Source: Deltaproteobacteria bacterium
GTDB taxonomy: Bacteria; Myxococcota_A; Polyangia; HGW-17
Assembly (NCBI GenBank): GCA_016937155.1
Contig: JAFGWM010000080.1
Coordinates: forward strand, 1 to 51,994
Length of the DNA: 51,994 bases
Direction: 5' to 3'
Shown here: in pieces, positions 1 through 7,960 of the stretch
How the letters are laid out: every line of letters begins with the position of its first letter
Numbering within the stretch: the stretch's first letter is position 1
Notes under the pieces: model-generated
Databases searched by the model: none
Seen by the model: only the letters and a program-made list of their open reading frames with translations
What the model was told of the DNA's origin: nothing
Made by a program: the position numbers and the translations under genes

Positions 1-191
1 ATCATCCAATATCCCATCATTATTTGTATCCATGCCACTTGATATTCTTACACCACCTTCACTACAGTTTTCCCCGGCAATCTCATCACTCAACTCAACA
101 AGTGATGCCGTGGGAGAAATGCCATCCTTTCCGTCACTTAAACATGAAGAAAAAAGACACCTGCCAGCACCATTCCCATTATTTTTTTCAT
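1..191 (-). pseudogene. Lipoprotein gene start, frameshifted, runs off left edge
   Basis: On the minus strand an ATG at 191-189 follows a good ribosome site (GGAGGT, 203-198) and encodes MKKIMGMVLAGVFFLHV, a signal-peptide-like start, before a stop. One extra base in the run of six A/T pairs at 150-155 would join it to a second frame that stays open to the window edge. The joined product would read ..GVFFSSC then LSDGKDG, a classic lipobox and mature lipoprotein start. The second frame continues with an AGENCSEGG..ISSG.DTNDG pattern seen in large surface lipoproteins of myxobacteria-like bacteria. The break may be a sequencing or assembly indel, a true pseudogene, or a phase-variable switch. 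Only the first 60 or so residues lie in the window. Confidence 0.6.
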
Positions 192-450
192 TGGGTTACC
201 TCCAGTAAAAGAAATTCCCTATTAATTCTGCAATATTTACATAGATATATTTACTTTTAATCACCCTGACAAAAATAATTGAGACTATAAATATTCAAGT
301 ACATGCTGGTCTATTTCAAGTGGAGACTTTGAAAATCGGTGCTTGTGCCCGAAGGATTTTCCCGTTAGAATCTCTTGGAATTATTTTCAGGGATATTTTC
401 CCTTTTCGGACACTTTGATTAAGAACAGTAAAGGTGAGGAAAATCAAAAT

Positions 451-2148
451 ATGAATCCCAAACGTATCGTTATCATCGGCGGAAGTGCTGCTGGTCCTAA
501 AACCGCAGCCCGGGTCCGTCGTCTCGATCCGGAAGCGTATATCACAATCATAGAACGGAATCAGGACATAACAATGGCCTCCTGCGGATATCCTTACTAC
601 ATAGGTGGACTGTTTGATTCACGTGATGCACTTCTGGAAACAGCCACAGGGGTTGTACGAAACACAGGATATTTTAAAAACTACAAGGATATCGATGTTC
701 TTATTAACACTGAAGTGACCCGAATAAATCGCAGGGAGAAGAACCTTGAACTTAGTAATCTCATCACAGGAGAAAACTCTACTTTACCATATGATAAACT
801 TCTTATAGCCACTGGAAGCAAAGCAAAAATTCCACCAATTGAAGGTATTAACCTTCAGGGAATAACACCTCTTAAATTTATAAGTGATGCTGATTACCTC
901 CGGAAGGTCCGGGATAAAAAAGAAGTGAAAAAAGCTGTTATAGTTGGTGGGGGTCTCATTGGACTTGAAACTGCCGAGGCCTTACAGTTATCAGGTATAG
1001 AAGTATCAGTTGTTGAGCTCTCTGAAAGGCTGCTTCCATTTCTTGACCGGGAAGTTGCAAAATTAGTGGAGAAACATTGCCGTTCCAAGGGAGTAAATAT
1101 CCTTCTGGAAAGCGGTATTGAATACTTCATGGGACAAAACAATCAACTGACCGGGGTAAAATTAAACTCCGGTGTAGAACTTTCCTGCGAACTGGCGGTA
1201 ATTGCCATTGGAGTAACTCCAGATTCCACTCTGGCGAAAAATGCAGGGCTCAAAATAGGTGAAACCGGGGGCATAAGAGTAAATAAATTCATGGGGACTT
1301 CCGACCGAAATATCTATGCCGCAGGAGATTGCGTTGAAGTCATAAACTCAGTAAGTGGTGTATGGGACTATTCTCCCAAGGGCGATATGGCGAATCTTCA
1401 GGGACGGGTTGCCGCAGACAACATGATATTCGGTGATACAATACGCTTTCCGGGAACCATCGGTACTGCAATAGGCAAAATTTTTGATTTCTCCGCAGGA
1501 ACAGCAGGCCTGTCGGAAACTGCAGCTGAAGGAGCTGGATTCAATGTGGAAACAGTACTCAATGCAAGTACGGATAAGCCAACATTCATGGGGGCAAAAA
1601 CGCTCATTTCCAAACTCACGGTAGAGAGATCAACTCGTCGAATTTTAGGCTATCAGTGTGTCGGCAAAGGTGATGTATCAAGGCAGATTGCTCAGGGAGC
1701 ACTGGCCATAGCCGGTGAGATGACACTGGAAAATATGATGAGTCTCGATCTTCCCTACGCTCCACCATATTCCCTTGCGGTTGATCACTTCCTCGCTTCA
1801 CTTCACATGATGGATAACAAACTGAAGGGACTTTTCAGGGGTATCAGTAGCCATGAAGTTTACCAGATGCATCTTGACCGCAAAAAAGGTGTTTGTTTCC
1901 TTGATCTTCGCGAAGTTGACGAAGTCGAAACACATCGTCTGGGAATAGGTGAATTATTTATTCCACTCAGCACTTTGCGACGGCGCCTGAGGGATGTTCC
2001 TCCTCAGAAAAATACACTGATAGTATGCTATTGTCTCATGGGACCACGATCGTATGAGGCATCTCTCATTCTCAGGGCTGAAGGATATACCAATGTTAGA
2101 GTGATGGAAGGCGGGATGATGGCCTGGCCCTTCCCTCGTGAAAAATAG
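451..2148 (+). CDS. CoA-disulfide reductase / NADH oxidase-like flavoprotein with C-terminal rhodanese
   Basis: A 565-residue FAD- and NAD(P)H-dependent disulfide reductase. The ATG at 451 is chosen over the in-frame upstream start because it follows GGTGAGGA and puts the FAD motif (IVIIGGSAAG) at the N-terminus. The redox cysteine of the CoA-disulfide reductase/NADH oxidase family is present at about Cys45 in SCGYPYYIGG. A second nucleotide-binding motif (VIVGGGLIGLETAEAL) lies near residue 165, and an ATG..D FAD site (YAAGDC) near 290. The last 100 residues are a rhodanese domain with active-site Cys528 in CLMGPRS. The fusion is a known architecture that reduces CoA disulfides or persulfides. 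The gene lies 242 bp upstream of the microcompartment genes on the same strand, so a role in NADH re-oxidation or CoA redox balance for the BMC is possible but inferred. Confidence 0.85.
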   Translation: MNPKRIVIIGGSAAGPKTAARVRRLDPEAYITIIERNQDITMASCGYPYYIGGLFDSRDALLETATGVVRNTGYFKNYKDIDVLINTEVTRINRREKNLELSNLITGENSTLPYDKLLIATGSKAKIPPIEGINLQGITPLKFISDADYLRKVRDKKEVKKAVIVGGGLIGLETAEALQLSGIEVSVVELSERLLPFLDREVAKLVEKHCRSKGVNILLESGIEYFMGQNNQLTGVKLNSGVELSCELAVIAIGVTPDSTLAKNAGLKIGETGGIRVNKFMGTSDRNIYAAGDCVEVINSVSGVWDYSPKGDMANLQGRVAADNMIFGDTIRFPGTIGTAIGKIFDFSAGTAGLSETAAEGAGFNVETVLNASTDKPTFMGAKTLISKLTVERSTRRILGYQCVGKGDVSRQIAQGALAIAGEMTLENMMSLDLPYAPPYSLAVDHFLASLHMMDNKLKGLFRGISSHEVYQMHLDRKKGVCFLDLREVDEVETHRLGIGELFIPLSTLRRRLRDVPPQKNTLIVCYCLMGPRSYEASLILRAEGYTNVRVMEGGMMAWPFPREK

Positions 2149-2218
2149 AATCTGACTGAATTCATTTTACATAACCAAGTTAAACAATATTCACGATATA
2201 GTCTGCAACATCTTTTGC

Positions 2219-2247
2219 TTGACAAAGAATTACACTCTGGGGATACT
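2219..2247 (+). promoter_or_regulatory. Candidate sigma-70 promoter ahead of the BMC operon
   Basis: A consensus -35 hexamer TTGACA (2219-2224) is followed after 17 bp by GATACT (2242-2247), an acceptable -10. It lies about 145 bp upstream of the pduL-like start, leaving a long leader that contains the repeat cluster at 2326-2356. No experimental support. Confidence 0.45.
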
Positions 2248-2325
2248 CTTCCACGGAAACTGACCTGAGATATTTAAGTATTTTGTGCTTTCTGTCAGTT
2301 TTGGGTTGAACATTTTTGATATTTT

Positions 2326-2356
2326 TCAGGTAAACTCAGGTAATTTCATTTACCTG
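2326..2356. promoter_or_regulatory. Operator-like repeat cluster upstream of pduL
   Basis: TCAGGTAA occurs twice as a direct repeat (2326-2333 and 2336-2343), exactly 10 bp apart. A perfect 8-bp inverted repeat joins CAGGTAAA (2327-2334) to TTTACCTG (2349-2356). A related ACCTGA half-site lies at 2263-2268, just after the candidate -10. One-turn spacing with both orientations suggests a transcription-factor site; an RNA stem in the leader is the alternative. The regulator is unknown and none is encoded in the locus. Confidence 0.45.
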
Positions 2357-2390
2357 CTTAATTCTTCCTGCAAAAGGTATGGAAATTCCA

Positions 2391-3083
2391 ATGTCCGATA
2401 ATGATATTACAGTTCCAGTAGCTCTCTCAGGCAGACATGTCCATCTGTCTCAGGAACATGTTGATGCATTGTTCGGTTCAGGGTATCAACTAAACTGGCT
2501 GAGTGATTTAAGTCAACCTGGTCAGTATGCATGCCGTGAAACTGTTGAGGTAATGGGGCCCAAGCGTTCTTTTTCCAAAGTACGTGTCCTCGGACCTGTT
2601 CGGAAAGAAACTCAGGTTGAACTGTCCACTACTGATGGAGTTATGCTGGGCATTAATTTACCTACTCGCGACAGCGGCGATATAAAGGGTACCCCCGGTG
2701 CTTATCTGATTGGTCCCCGCGGAGCCATAAAAATTCATGAGGGCTGTATTGTAGCCTCCAGACATATTCATACCACTCCTGAGGATGCACAACGTTTAGG
2801 TGTTCATGACAAGCAGAAAGTATGGGTACAAATTGAAGGTGCACGTGGTCTTATTTTCTCTGATGTCTTGATTCGTGTTTCTCCGGATTTCAAAACTGAA
2901 CTTCATCTTGATCTTGATGAAGGCAATGCCGCTTCAATACGAAACGGAGATCAGGGTCGAATCCTGTCGAATATATGCAGTGACCTTTGCCAGTTGAAAC
3001 AGTGTGGTATTTCATCAGATCTCCGACCGGGTGAAAGCCAGCCATTCTGTCAATTCACTTCTTCTGGCTGGAGTATCAGATAA
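2391..3083 (+). CDS. pduL: PduL-type phosphate acyltransferase
   Basis: Converts acyl-CoA plus phosphate to acyl phosphate plus CoA, here probably acetyl-CoA to acetyl-P, regenerating CoA for the aldehyde dehydrogenase. The PduL signature is clear: the metal-binding SGRHVHLS motif at the very start and RHIHTTPEDA with NGD..RI later, two beta-barrel repeats in all. A start at 2391 (MSDND) is preferred because the 2379 ATG sits only one base after AGG; both are possible. The protein lacks the 20-30-residue amphipathic N-terminal encapsulation peptide usual for microcompartment PduL. Instead it carries about 35 extra residues at the C-terminus, rich in Cys and Ser. Its stop is 1 bp before the next start, so the two are translationally linked. 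Confidence 0.9.
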   Translation: MSDNDITVPVALSGRHVHLSQEHVDALFGSGYQLNWLSDLSQPGQYACRETVEVMGPKRSFSKVRVLGPVRKETQVELSTTDGVMLGINLPTRDSGDIKGTPGAYLIGPRGAIKIHEGCIVASRHIHTTPEDAQRLGVHDKQKVWVQIEGARGLIFSDVLIRVSPDFKTELHLDLDEGNAASIRNGDQGRILSNICSDLCQLKQCGISSDLRPGESQPFCQFTSSGWSIR

Positions 3084-3084
3084 C

Positions 3085-3840
3085 ATGCACGATAAGGATT
3101 TCGAGCAGCTCATCCAAACTATTACTGATCTGGTTCTGGCCAAATTACAAAGCATTGAGGATCCGGCAAATCAGGCTCGTACTCTCACGGTGATATGGCC
3201 TGCTGCATCATCGGCGAAAAATAATATAATTGCCGGTATTTCTGCATTTCGTCAGGCTGGTCATAACATACAGTGGCTGATTAAAGACGATATTATGGAT
3301 GAGATAACTCCTCTTGTACCGGATAAAGAAAGATCATGCTGTCATTCCATGTCTTTGGCTCCTGTACAGACCATTCTTGGAGACATTCGTGGAAATGGTG
3401 TGGTTTTAATTGCTGCGGCTAATTTTCATGCTGCCGGACAGATACTGTCCTATAATGATGAAATTCCTTGGATTCATGTTCTTCTTCAAGCTCACCTTGC
3501 CGGACAGCAAGTATTAATATGTGATGATTTATTGTCATCTAGGGGACTGTCAGCACAAAACCCTGTGACTGAAGAAGCTCAGAAACTGAAGCGCCAACTG
3601 GAACACATGGATTTCAAACTGATTGCCTCAGGAGAAGTCAGTGGATATCTTAAAAACCTGACGCTGTCAGTAAATCATGGTTCACAAGGGGAAGGCGGGC
3701 TTTTAACAGAACGTGATGTTGAGGATATGTTCCGTGCAGGTCACAGGGAACTGCGTCTGCACGCAAAAACTCTGGTTACACCGCTTGCACACAGCAAGGC
3801 AGCTGAATTGGGGCTGAATCTTTTGCATATGCAAGTCTGA
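3085..3840 (+). CDS. BMC-associated flavoprotein-like protein with encapsulation peptide and EutQ-like C-terminal motif
   Basis: A 251-residue protein starting at ATG 3085 (MHDKDFEQLIQTITDLVLAKL), an amphipathic helix of the encapsulation-peptide type. Residues 35-190 form an alternating beta/alpha region (TVIWPAA.., VVLIAAANFHA, IPWIHVLLQAHLAGQQVLIC) resembling the flavoprotein (HFCD) fold. The last 45 residues (LTERDVEDMFRAGH..LVTPLAHSKAAELG) match the motif at the N-terminus of EutQ, where it reads roughly ..ANDI..A...G.....ITPEAREVAELLG. The middle region aligns by eye with residues 50-215 of the DERA fusion in the same locus, so the two are probably paralogous cargo domains. An ORF extension to 3004 exists but overlaps pduL and would bury the targeting helix. 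The reaction is unknown; a flavin-binding or scaffolding role is only inferred. Confidence 0.75.
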   Translation: MHDKDFEQLIQTITDLVLAKLQSIEDPANQARTLTVIWPAASSAKNNIIAGISAFRQAGHNIQWLIKDDIMDEITPLVPDKERSCCHSMSLAPVQTILGDIRGNGVVLIAAANFHAAGQILSYNDEIPWIHVLLQAHLAGQQVLICDDLLSSRGLSAQNPVTEEAQKLKRQLEHMDFKLIASGEVSGYLKNLTLSVNHGSQGEGGLLTERDVEDMFRAGHRELRLHAKTLVTPLAHSKAAELGLNLLHMQV

Positions 3841-3849
3841 GGAGAATAA

Positions 3850-4140
3850 ATGCTATTGGCACGAGTCGTCGGAAATGTGGTAAGTACTAGAAAAGCTGAG
3901 GTTATGATTGGGAGTAAACTTCTAATTATTGAACCTGTGGACTTCAAGAAACAAAAGGCTGACGGGAAGCCCCTTGTTGCGGTTGATACTGTAGGGGCTG
4001 GAATTGGTGAAATAGTTCTTGTTGTTCAGGGTTCATCAGCACGTCTCACTGAAACAACAAAGGAGCGGCCTGCTGATGCATCAATCATAGCAATTGTTGA
4101 CTATGTTGAATTCGAAGGGAAACGAACTTTTGCAAAGTAA
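3850..4140 (+). CDS. BMC-P shell pentamer (EutN/CcmL family), copy 1
   Basis: A 96-residue pentameric vertex protein that caps the icosahedral corners of the microcompartment. It shows the family start (MLLARVVGNVVSTRK), the central LLIIEPVD segment, the VAVDTVGAGIGEIVLVVQGSSAR core and the terminal AIVDYVEF strand. GAGGAG overlaps the stop of the preceding gene, giving tight coupling. It is one of three BMC-P genes in the locus, the number typical of SPU-class shells. Sequence differences between the three suggest they are not interchangeable. Confidence 0.95.
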   Translation: MLLARVVGNVVSTRKAEVMIGSKLLIIEPVDFKKQKADGKPLVAVDTVGAGIGEIVLVVQGSSARLTETTKERPADASIIAIVDYVEFEGKRTFAK

Positions 4141-4167
4141 TCGGGAAAGCCCGGGAAGGAATCCCCT

Positions 4168-5652
4168 ATGGCCATTCAGATAGATGAAAATCAGTTAAGT
4201 AAATTAGTTGAAGCTGTGGTTGCACAGATGACCGGAAATAATGGTGTCAACTCCCAGAATAAAATCAATTATGCCCCGGTCATACCATCGACAAACAATA
4301 CAGGGAATTCTGTGGTATCACACAGCAGGTTCTCTGAAGGAATATTTGCAACTGTGGATGAGGCTGTGGCCGCCGCAAAGAAAGCGTATAATGAGTTTTC
4401 TTCAGTACCACTGGAAAAACGCAAGGTGTTCATTAAAGCTATGCGGGAAGCAGCTGTGACCAATGCAGAGATTTTTGCCCAGGAGACGGTTACTGAAAGC
4501 GGTTTCGGTCGTGTTAGTGACAAAATACAGAAGATACTTCTGGCTGCCAACAAAACTCCCGGAACCGAAGATTTGTCTCCCCTGTGTTACACCGGGGATG
4601 ACGGACTTACCCTCGTGGAACCAGCGCCATTTGGTGTAATTGGCTCGATAACACCAGTAACCAATCCAACTCCGACAGTTATCAATAATGGTATTGGTAT
4701 GGTTGCTGCGGGTAATGCTGTAGTATTCAACCCGCATCCTAGTGCGAGGAATGTAAGTAATCATGCAGTGTCAGTTCTGAATCGAGCGATTGCAAAAGCC
4801 GGTGGACCTAAAACTCTTCTTTGCAGTATTGCTTCTCCGACTTTAGAAACTTCTGCGGCACTGATGAAGCATCCTGATATAAGAATTCTGATGGTTACCG
4901 GTGGAGGTGCAGTAGTAAAATCAGCTATGACATCCGGGAAAAGATGCATTGCAGCCGGGCCGGGAAATCCCCCCGTAATCGTTGATGACACAGCTGATGT
5001 GTCCCATGCTGCAAAGTGTATCGTTAATGGTGCGAGTTTTGATAACAACGTATTGTGTACTGCCGAAAAGGAAGTTTTTGTTTTTGACAGCATAGCTGAC
5101 AGCCTTGTATCAGAAATGCAGAAAAATGGTGCATATCTGTTAAATTCCACACAAACAGAAGCAATCACAAAGGTAATGGTAGAACCAGGAGAACCATGGC
5201 CACATCCAAATAAAAAATATGTAGGACATAATGCATCTGAACTGCTGGCTACAATTGGGATTTCCGTTTCCGATTCAGTGAGACTTGTAATCTGTGAAGT
5301 TCCTGATGACAGCCATCCTCTTGTTCAAACTGAAATGCTCATGCCAATCCTCCCCATAGTAAGGGTGCAGGACCTTAATGAAGCCCTTGACAAAGCAAAA
5401 AAAGCTGAACATTTCTTCAGGCACTCGGCCTATATGCATTCTGAAAATGTCAATAACATGTCTCTGGTGGCTCGAGCCATTGAGACCACAATCTTCGTGA
5501 AGAATGCACCTTCCTACGCCGGACTTGGCTTTGGTGGCGAAGGATTTACCACATTGTCTATTGCTGGTCCTACCGGGGAAGGTTTAACCTCAGCCCGCAC
5601 TTTTACAAGACAGCGACGATGTGTACTGGCTGGTGCATTTCGTATTGTGTAG
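4168..5652 (+). CDS. CoA-acylating aldehyde dehydrogenase, encapsulated (PduP/EutE-like)
   Basis: Oxidises an aldehyde, most likely acetaldehyde from DERA, to acyl-CoA with NAD+ and CoA inside the shell. The 494-residue protein begins with an amphipathic helix (IDENQLSKLVEAVVAQM) followed by a Ser/Asn-rich linker to residue 50, the usual encapsulation peptide. The ALDH fold follows with the nucleotide region (PFGVIGSITPVTNPTPTVINN), a GGGAVVKSAM segment and the catalytic Cys297 in NNVLCTAEKEVFV. There is no Glu base at the position used by non-acylating ALDHs, as expected for the acylating clade. Start supported by AAGGAA seven bases upstream. It lies between a BMC-P gene and the PduS-like gene. 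Confidence 0.95.
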   Translation: MAIQIDENQLSKLVEAVVAQMTGNNGVNSQNKINYAPVIPSTNNTGNSVVSHSRFSEGIFATVDEAVAAAKKAYNEFSSVPLEKRKVFIKAMREAAVTNAEIFAQETVTESGFGRVSDKIQKILLAANKTPGTEDLSPLCYTGDDGLTLVEPAPFGVIGSITPVTNPTPTVINNGIGMVAAGNAVVFNPHPSARNVSNHAVSVLNRAIAKAGGPKTLLCSIASPTLETSAALMKHPDIRILMVTGGGAVVKSAMTSGKRCIAAGPGNPPVIVDDTADVSHAAKCIVNGASFDNNVLCTAEKEVFVFDSIADSLVSEMQKNGAYLLNSTQTEAITKVMVEPGEPWPHPNKKYVGHNASELLATIGISVSDSVRLVICEVPDDSHPLVQTEMLMPILPIVRVQDLNEALDKAKKAEHFFRHSAYMHSENVNNMSLVARAIETTIFVKNAPSYAGLGFGGEGFTTLSIAGPTGEGLTSARTFTRQRRCVLAGAFRIV

Positions 5653-5677
5653 TGATTAACTGAACGGAAGAACGTGG

Positions 5678-7030
5678 ATGAAAAAAGTTTCCAGGAATGA
5701 AATCCTCAAACGAATTAGTGACGCTGGTGTCGTAGGTGCCGGTGGAGCAGGTTTTCCAACTCATGTGAAATATGACGCTAAAGTTGAAGTGGTTTTAGCT
5801 AATGGCGCAGAATGTGAACCTCTGATTCGTGTAGATCGACTGACCATGCAGAATCACCCCGGAGAAATAGTGCTAGGTATGCAGTATGCTATGAAGGCAA
5901 CCGGGGCGAAGCGTGGTGTGATAGGTCTGAAAGCCAAATACAAGGATGCGGCTGCAGCACTTGAAGAACAGTTAAAATTACAGAAAGTATCTGACAGCAT
6001 ATCCCTTTTCAGGCTGGATGATTTTTTCCCGGCAGGTGATGAATTTGTGCTGGTCAGTGAGGTTCTGGGAAGAACAATACCTGAATACGGTCTGCCAAAA
6101 GATGTAGGTGTTGTGGTCAGTAATGTATCAACTTTAGTGGATGTATGTCGTGCTGTAGAGGAAAGACAGCCTGTGACCACCAGAAAAGTGACAGTTGCCG
6201 GAGAGGTTAAAAACCCTGCCAGTTTTGAGGTTCCGGTGGGAACGCCTTTTGAACTGCTTATCCGTGCAGCAGGCGATCCGATAATTGCAAACCCCAGACT
6301 TATTGTGGGTGGTCCCATGATGGGCACTCTTTCCCCTGATTTTTCTGGAGTTGTCACGAAAACCACCACCAGTCTTCTGGTACTTCCTGAAAGCAATCCG
6401 GTAATAACGCGCAGAATTACTGACAAAAAACGCCAACTTCATCTGACCCGCAGTGCATGTCTCAAATGCATGCAATGCAGCGAACTGTGTCCCCGTAACG
6501 CTCTCGGTCATAACCTGTATCCTGATCGCATTATGCGCAGTATTGCCGCTGGTGTCACTAATGATCTTCAGGCCTACACCGGAGCTTATCTGTGTTCAGA
6601 ATGTGGTCTGTGCGCAACATTTTCATGTGTAATGAATCTTGATCCTTGTGCAATAAATATTGAACTGAAAAAACTTTTGTGGGATGCAGGCATCAAACGG
6701 CCCACTGTACCAAGAGAAACACAACCAAGGGTCTTTGGCGATCTGAGGCATGTTCCCGCTAAAAGATTGATAGCCAGACTTGGGCTTATTCCATATGACG
6801 GGCCTGCTGTTCTCAATGAGTTTAAAATACCTCTCAAGTCTGTAACCATTCCTTTGGCTCAGCATATCGGTGCGCCCTCACTTCCATGTGTTGGAGCAGG
6901 AGATTCCGTAACCGAAGGACAGATAATAGGCAGCATTCCAGAAGGCAAACTTGGAGCCAACGTTCACAGCAGCGTCACTGGAAGAGTGATGGAAGTATCT
7001 GCTAATGCAGTTACAATTGAATTAATATAA
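5678..7030 (+). CDS. pduS: PduS/RnfC-like NADH-oxidising flavo-iron-sulfur protein
   Basis: A 450-residue member of the PduS/RnfC group. The N-terminus has the glycine-rich GVVGAGGAGFPTHVKY nucleotide/FMN motif and NGAECEPL, followed by an SLBB-type segment near residues 165-210. Two ferredoxin-like clusters follow: CLKCMQC-SELCP (Cys261, 264, 267, 271) and CSECGLC-ATFSC (Cys306, 309, 312, 317). The C-terminal barrel-sandwich-like domain (VGAGDSVTEGQIIGSIPEGKLGANVHSS) ends the protein. In the Pdu system PduS is a cobalamin reductase that partners the Fe-S shell protein PduT. No B12-dependent dehydratase is encoded here, so NADH oxidation with electron transfer through the adjacent PduT-like shell protein is the more likely role; this is an inference. 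Confidence 0.9.
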   Translation: MKKVSRNEILKRISDAGVVGAGGAGFPTHVKYDAKVEVVLANGAECEPLIRVDRLTMQNHPGEIVLGMQYAMKATGAKRGVIGLKAKYKDAAAALEEQLKLQKVSDSISLFRLDDFFPAGDEFVLVSEVLGRTIPEYGLPKDVGVVVSNVSTLVDVCRAVEERQPVTTRKVTVAGEVKNPASFEVPVGTPFELLIRAAGDPIIANPRLIVGGPMMGTLSPDFSGVVTKTTTSLLVLPESNPVITRRITDKKRQLHLTRSACLKCMQCSELCPRNALGHNLYPDRIMRSIAAGVTNDLQAYTGAYLCSECGLCATFSCVMNLDPCAINIELKKLLWDAGIKRPTVPRETQPRVFGDLRHVPAKRLIARLGLIPYDGPAVLNEFKIPLKSVTIPLAQHIGAPSLPCVGAGDSVTEGQIIGSIPEGKLGANVHSSVTGRVMEVSANAVTIELI

Positions 7031-7040
7031 GGAGTCTCAC

Positions 7041-7646
7041 TTGGATAGCATGAATCACCCCGATCCTACCACCGAATCCGCCAGAGTGCGGCAGGTTTAT
7101 CCCCAGGCGGTGGGCTGTGTAGAGACAAGCAGCATTGCCCGTGGCCTTGAGTCAGCAGATGCCATGCTGAAAGCAGCTCAAGTAACCCTTTTGACGGCGA
7201 GCCCCGTGTGTCCGGGGAAATATATAGTACTTGTAGGGGGCCATGTAGCTGAGGTTACAGCTGCTGTATCCGCCGGAGAAGCTGTGGCAGCTGATACTCT
7301 GGTTGACAGACTGGTAATCCCGAATATTCATCCCCAGGTACTGAAAGCATTCACTGCTACAACAGATCCTGGGGACATAAAGGCTTTAGGTATGATTGAA
7401 ACCTTTTCTGTTGCCGCTGCAATTATCGCAGGAGACGAGGCAGTTAAAGCGGCTAATGTGAATCTGCTTGAAATCCGTCTTGCACGCGCCATGGGAGGAA
7501 AGGCTTTCACTCTGCTTACAGGTGAAGTAAGTGCAGTTAGAGCTGCTACCGAGGCAGGAATGCGCGCAGCACGTGCTCAGGGTGTTCTTTTGGGATTCAC
7601 TATCATCCCTTCACCCCATCCGGATCTTATTCCGAGTCTGGTGTAA
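7041..7646 (+). CDS. pduT: Tandem BMC-T shell trimer, PduT-like, with Fe-S-type pore cysteine
   Basis: Two fused BMC domains in 201 residues: AVGCVETSSIARGLESADAMLKAA near residue 24 and ALGMIETFSVAAAIIAGDEAVKAA near 115. Cys57 in SPVCPGKYIVLVGG matches the PduT cysteine (ICPGKF) that holds a [4Fe-4S] cluster on the trimer axis. The start is TTG 7041, with GGAG six bases upstream; the ATG at 7050 has poor spacing. About 20 residues precede the first domain. Its position directly after the pduS-like gene, 10 bp away, supports a PduS-PduT electron conduit across the shell. Confidence 0.93.
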   Translation: MDSMNHPDPTTESARVRQVYPQAVGCVETSSIARGLESADAMLKAAQVTLLTASPVCPGKYIVLVGGHVAEVTAAVSAGEAVAADTLVDRLVIPNIHPQVLKAFTATTDPGDIKALGMIETFSVAAAIIAGDEAVKAANVNLLEIRLARAMGGKAFTLLTGEVSAVRAATEAGMRAARAQGVLLGFTIIPSPHPDLIPSLV

Positions 7647-7648
7647 TT

Positions 7649-7960
7649 ATGAAAATTGCTCGTGTCATTGGCTCAGTGGTAACCACCGTTAAGCTGGACT
7701 GTCTGAATGGGTTTAAATTGTTATGGGTTGAACCTGTTGATGAAAATGGCAATCGGACTGAGCCGGCAATTCTCGCCGTTGATATGGCACAGGCGGGAAC
7801 AGGAAATATCGTGCTTTTGTGTCAGGAGGGAAAAAGTTCCCGACTGGTAATGAACAGTAAGGATGCTCCCGTTGAAGCATTGATAGTCGGTGTGATTGAT
7901 TCAGTTGAATTTTATGACCGCCAGACTTCCCTTTTAAATAAGGATAAGGGGGTACAGTGA
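7649..7960 (+). CDS. BMC-P shell pentamer, copy 2
   Basis: A 103-residue pentamer protein with the family pattern MKIARVIGSVVTTVKLDCLNG.., LLWVEPVD, AVDMAQAGTGNIVLLCQEGKSSR and VGVIDSVEF. It starts 2 bp after the BMC-T stop without a strong ribosome site of its own, so it is probably translationally coupled. Its last four bases (GTGA) overlap the GTG start of the triose-phosphate isomerase gene. Confidence 0.95.
   Translation: MKIARVIGSVVTTVKLDCLNGFKLLWVEPVDENGNRTEPAILAVDMAQAGTGNIVLLCQEGKSSRLVMNSKDAPVEALIVGVIDSVEFYDRQTSLLNKDKGVQ

Noticed and set aside
24-260. Rightward 78-residue frame at the left edge
   Set aside because: Lies opposite the lipoprotein start, has no ribosome site and an implausible His-rich composition.
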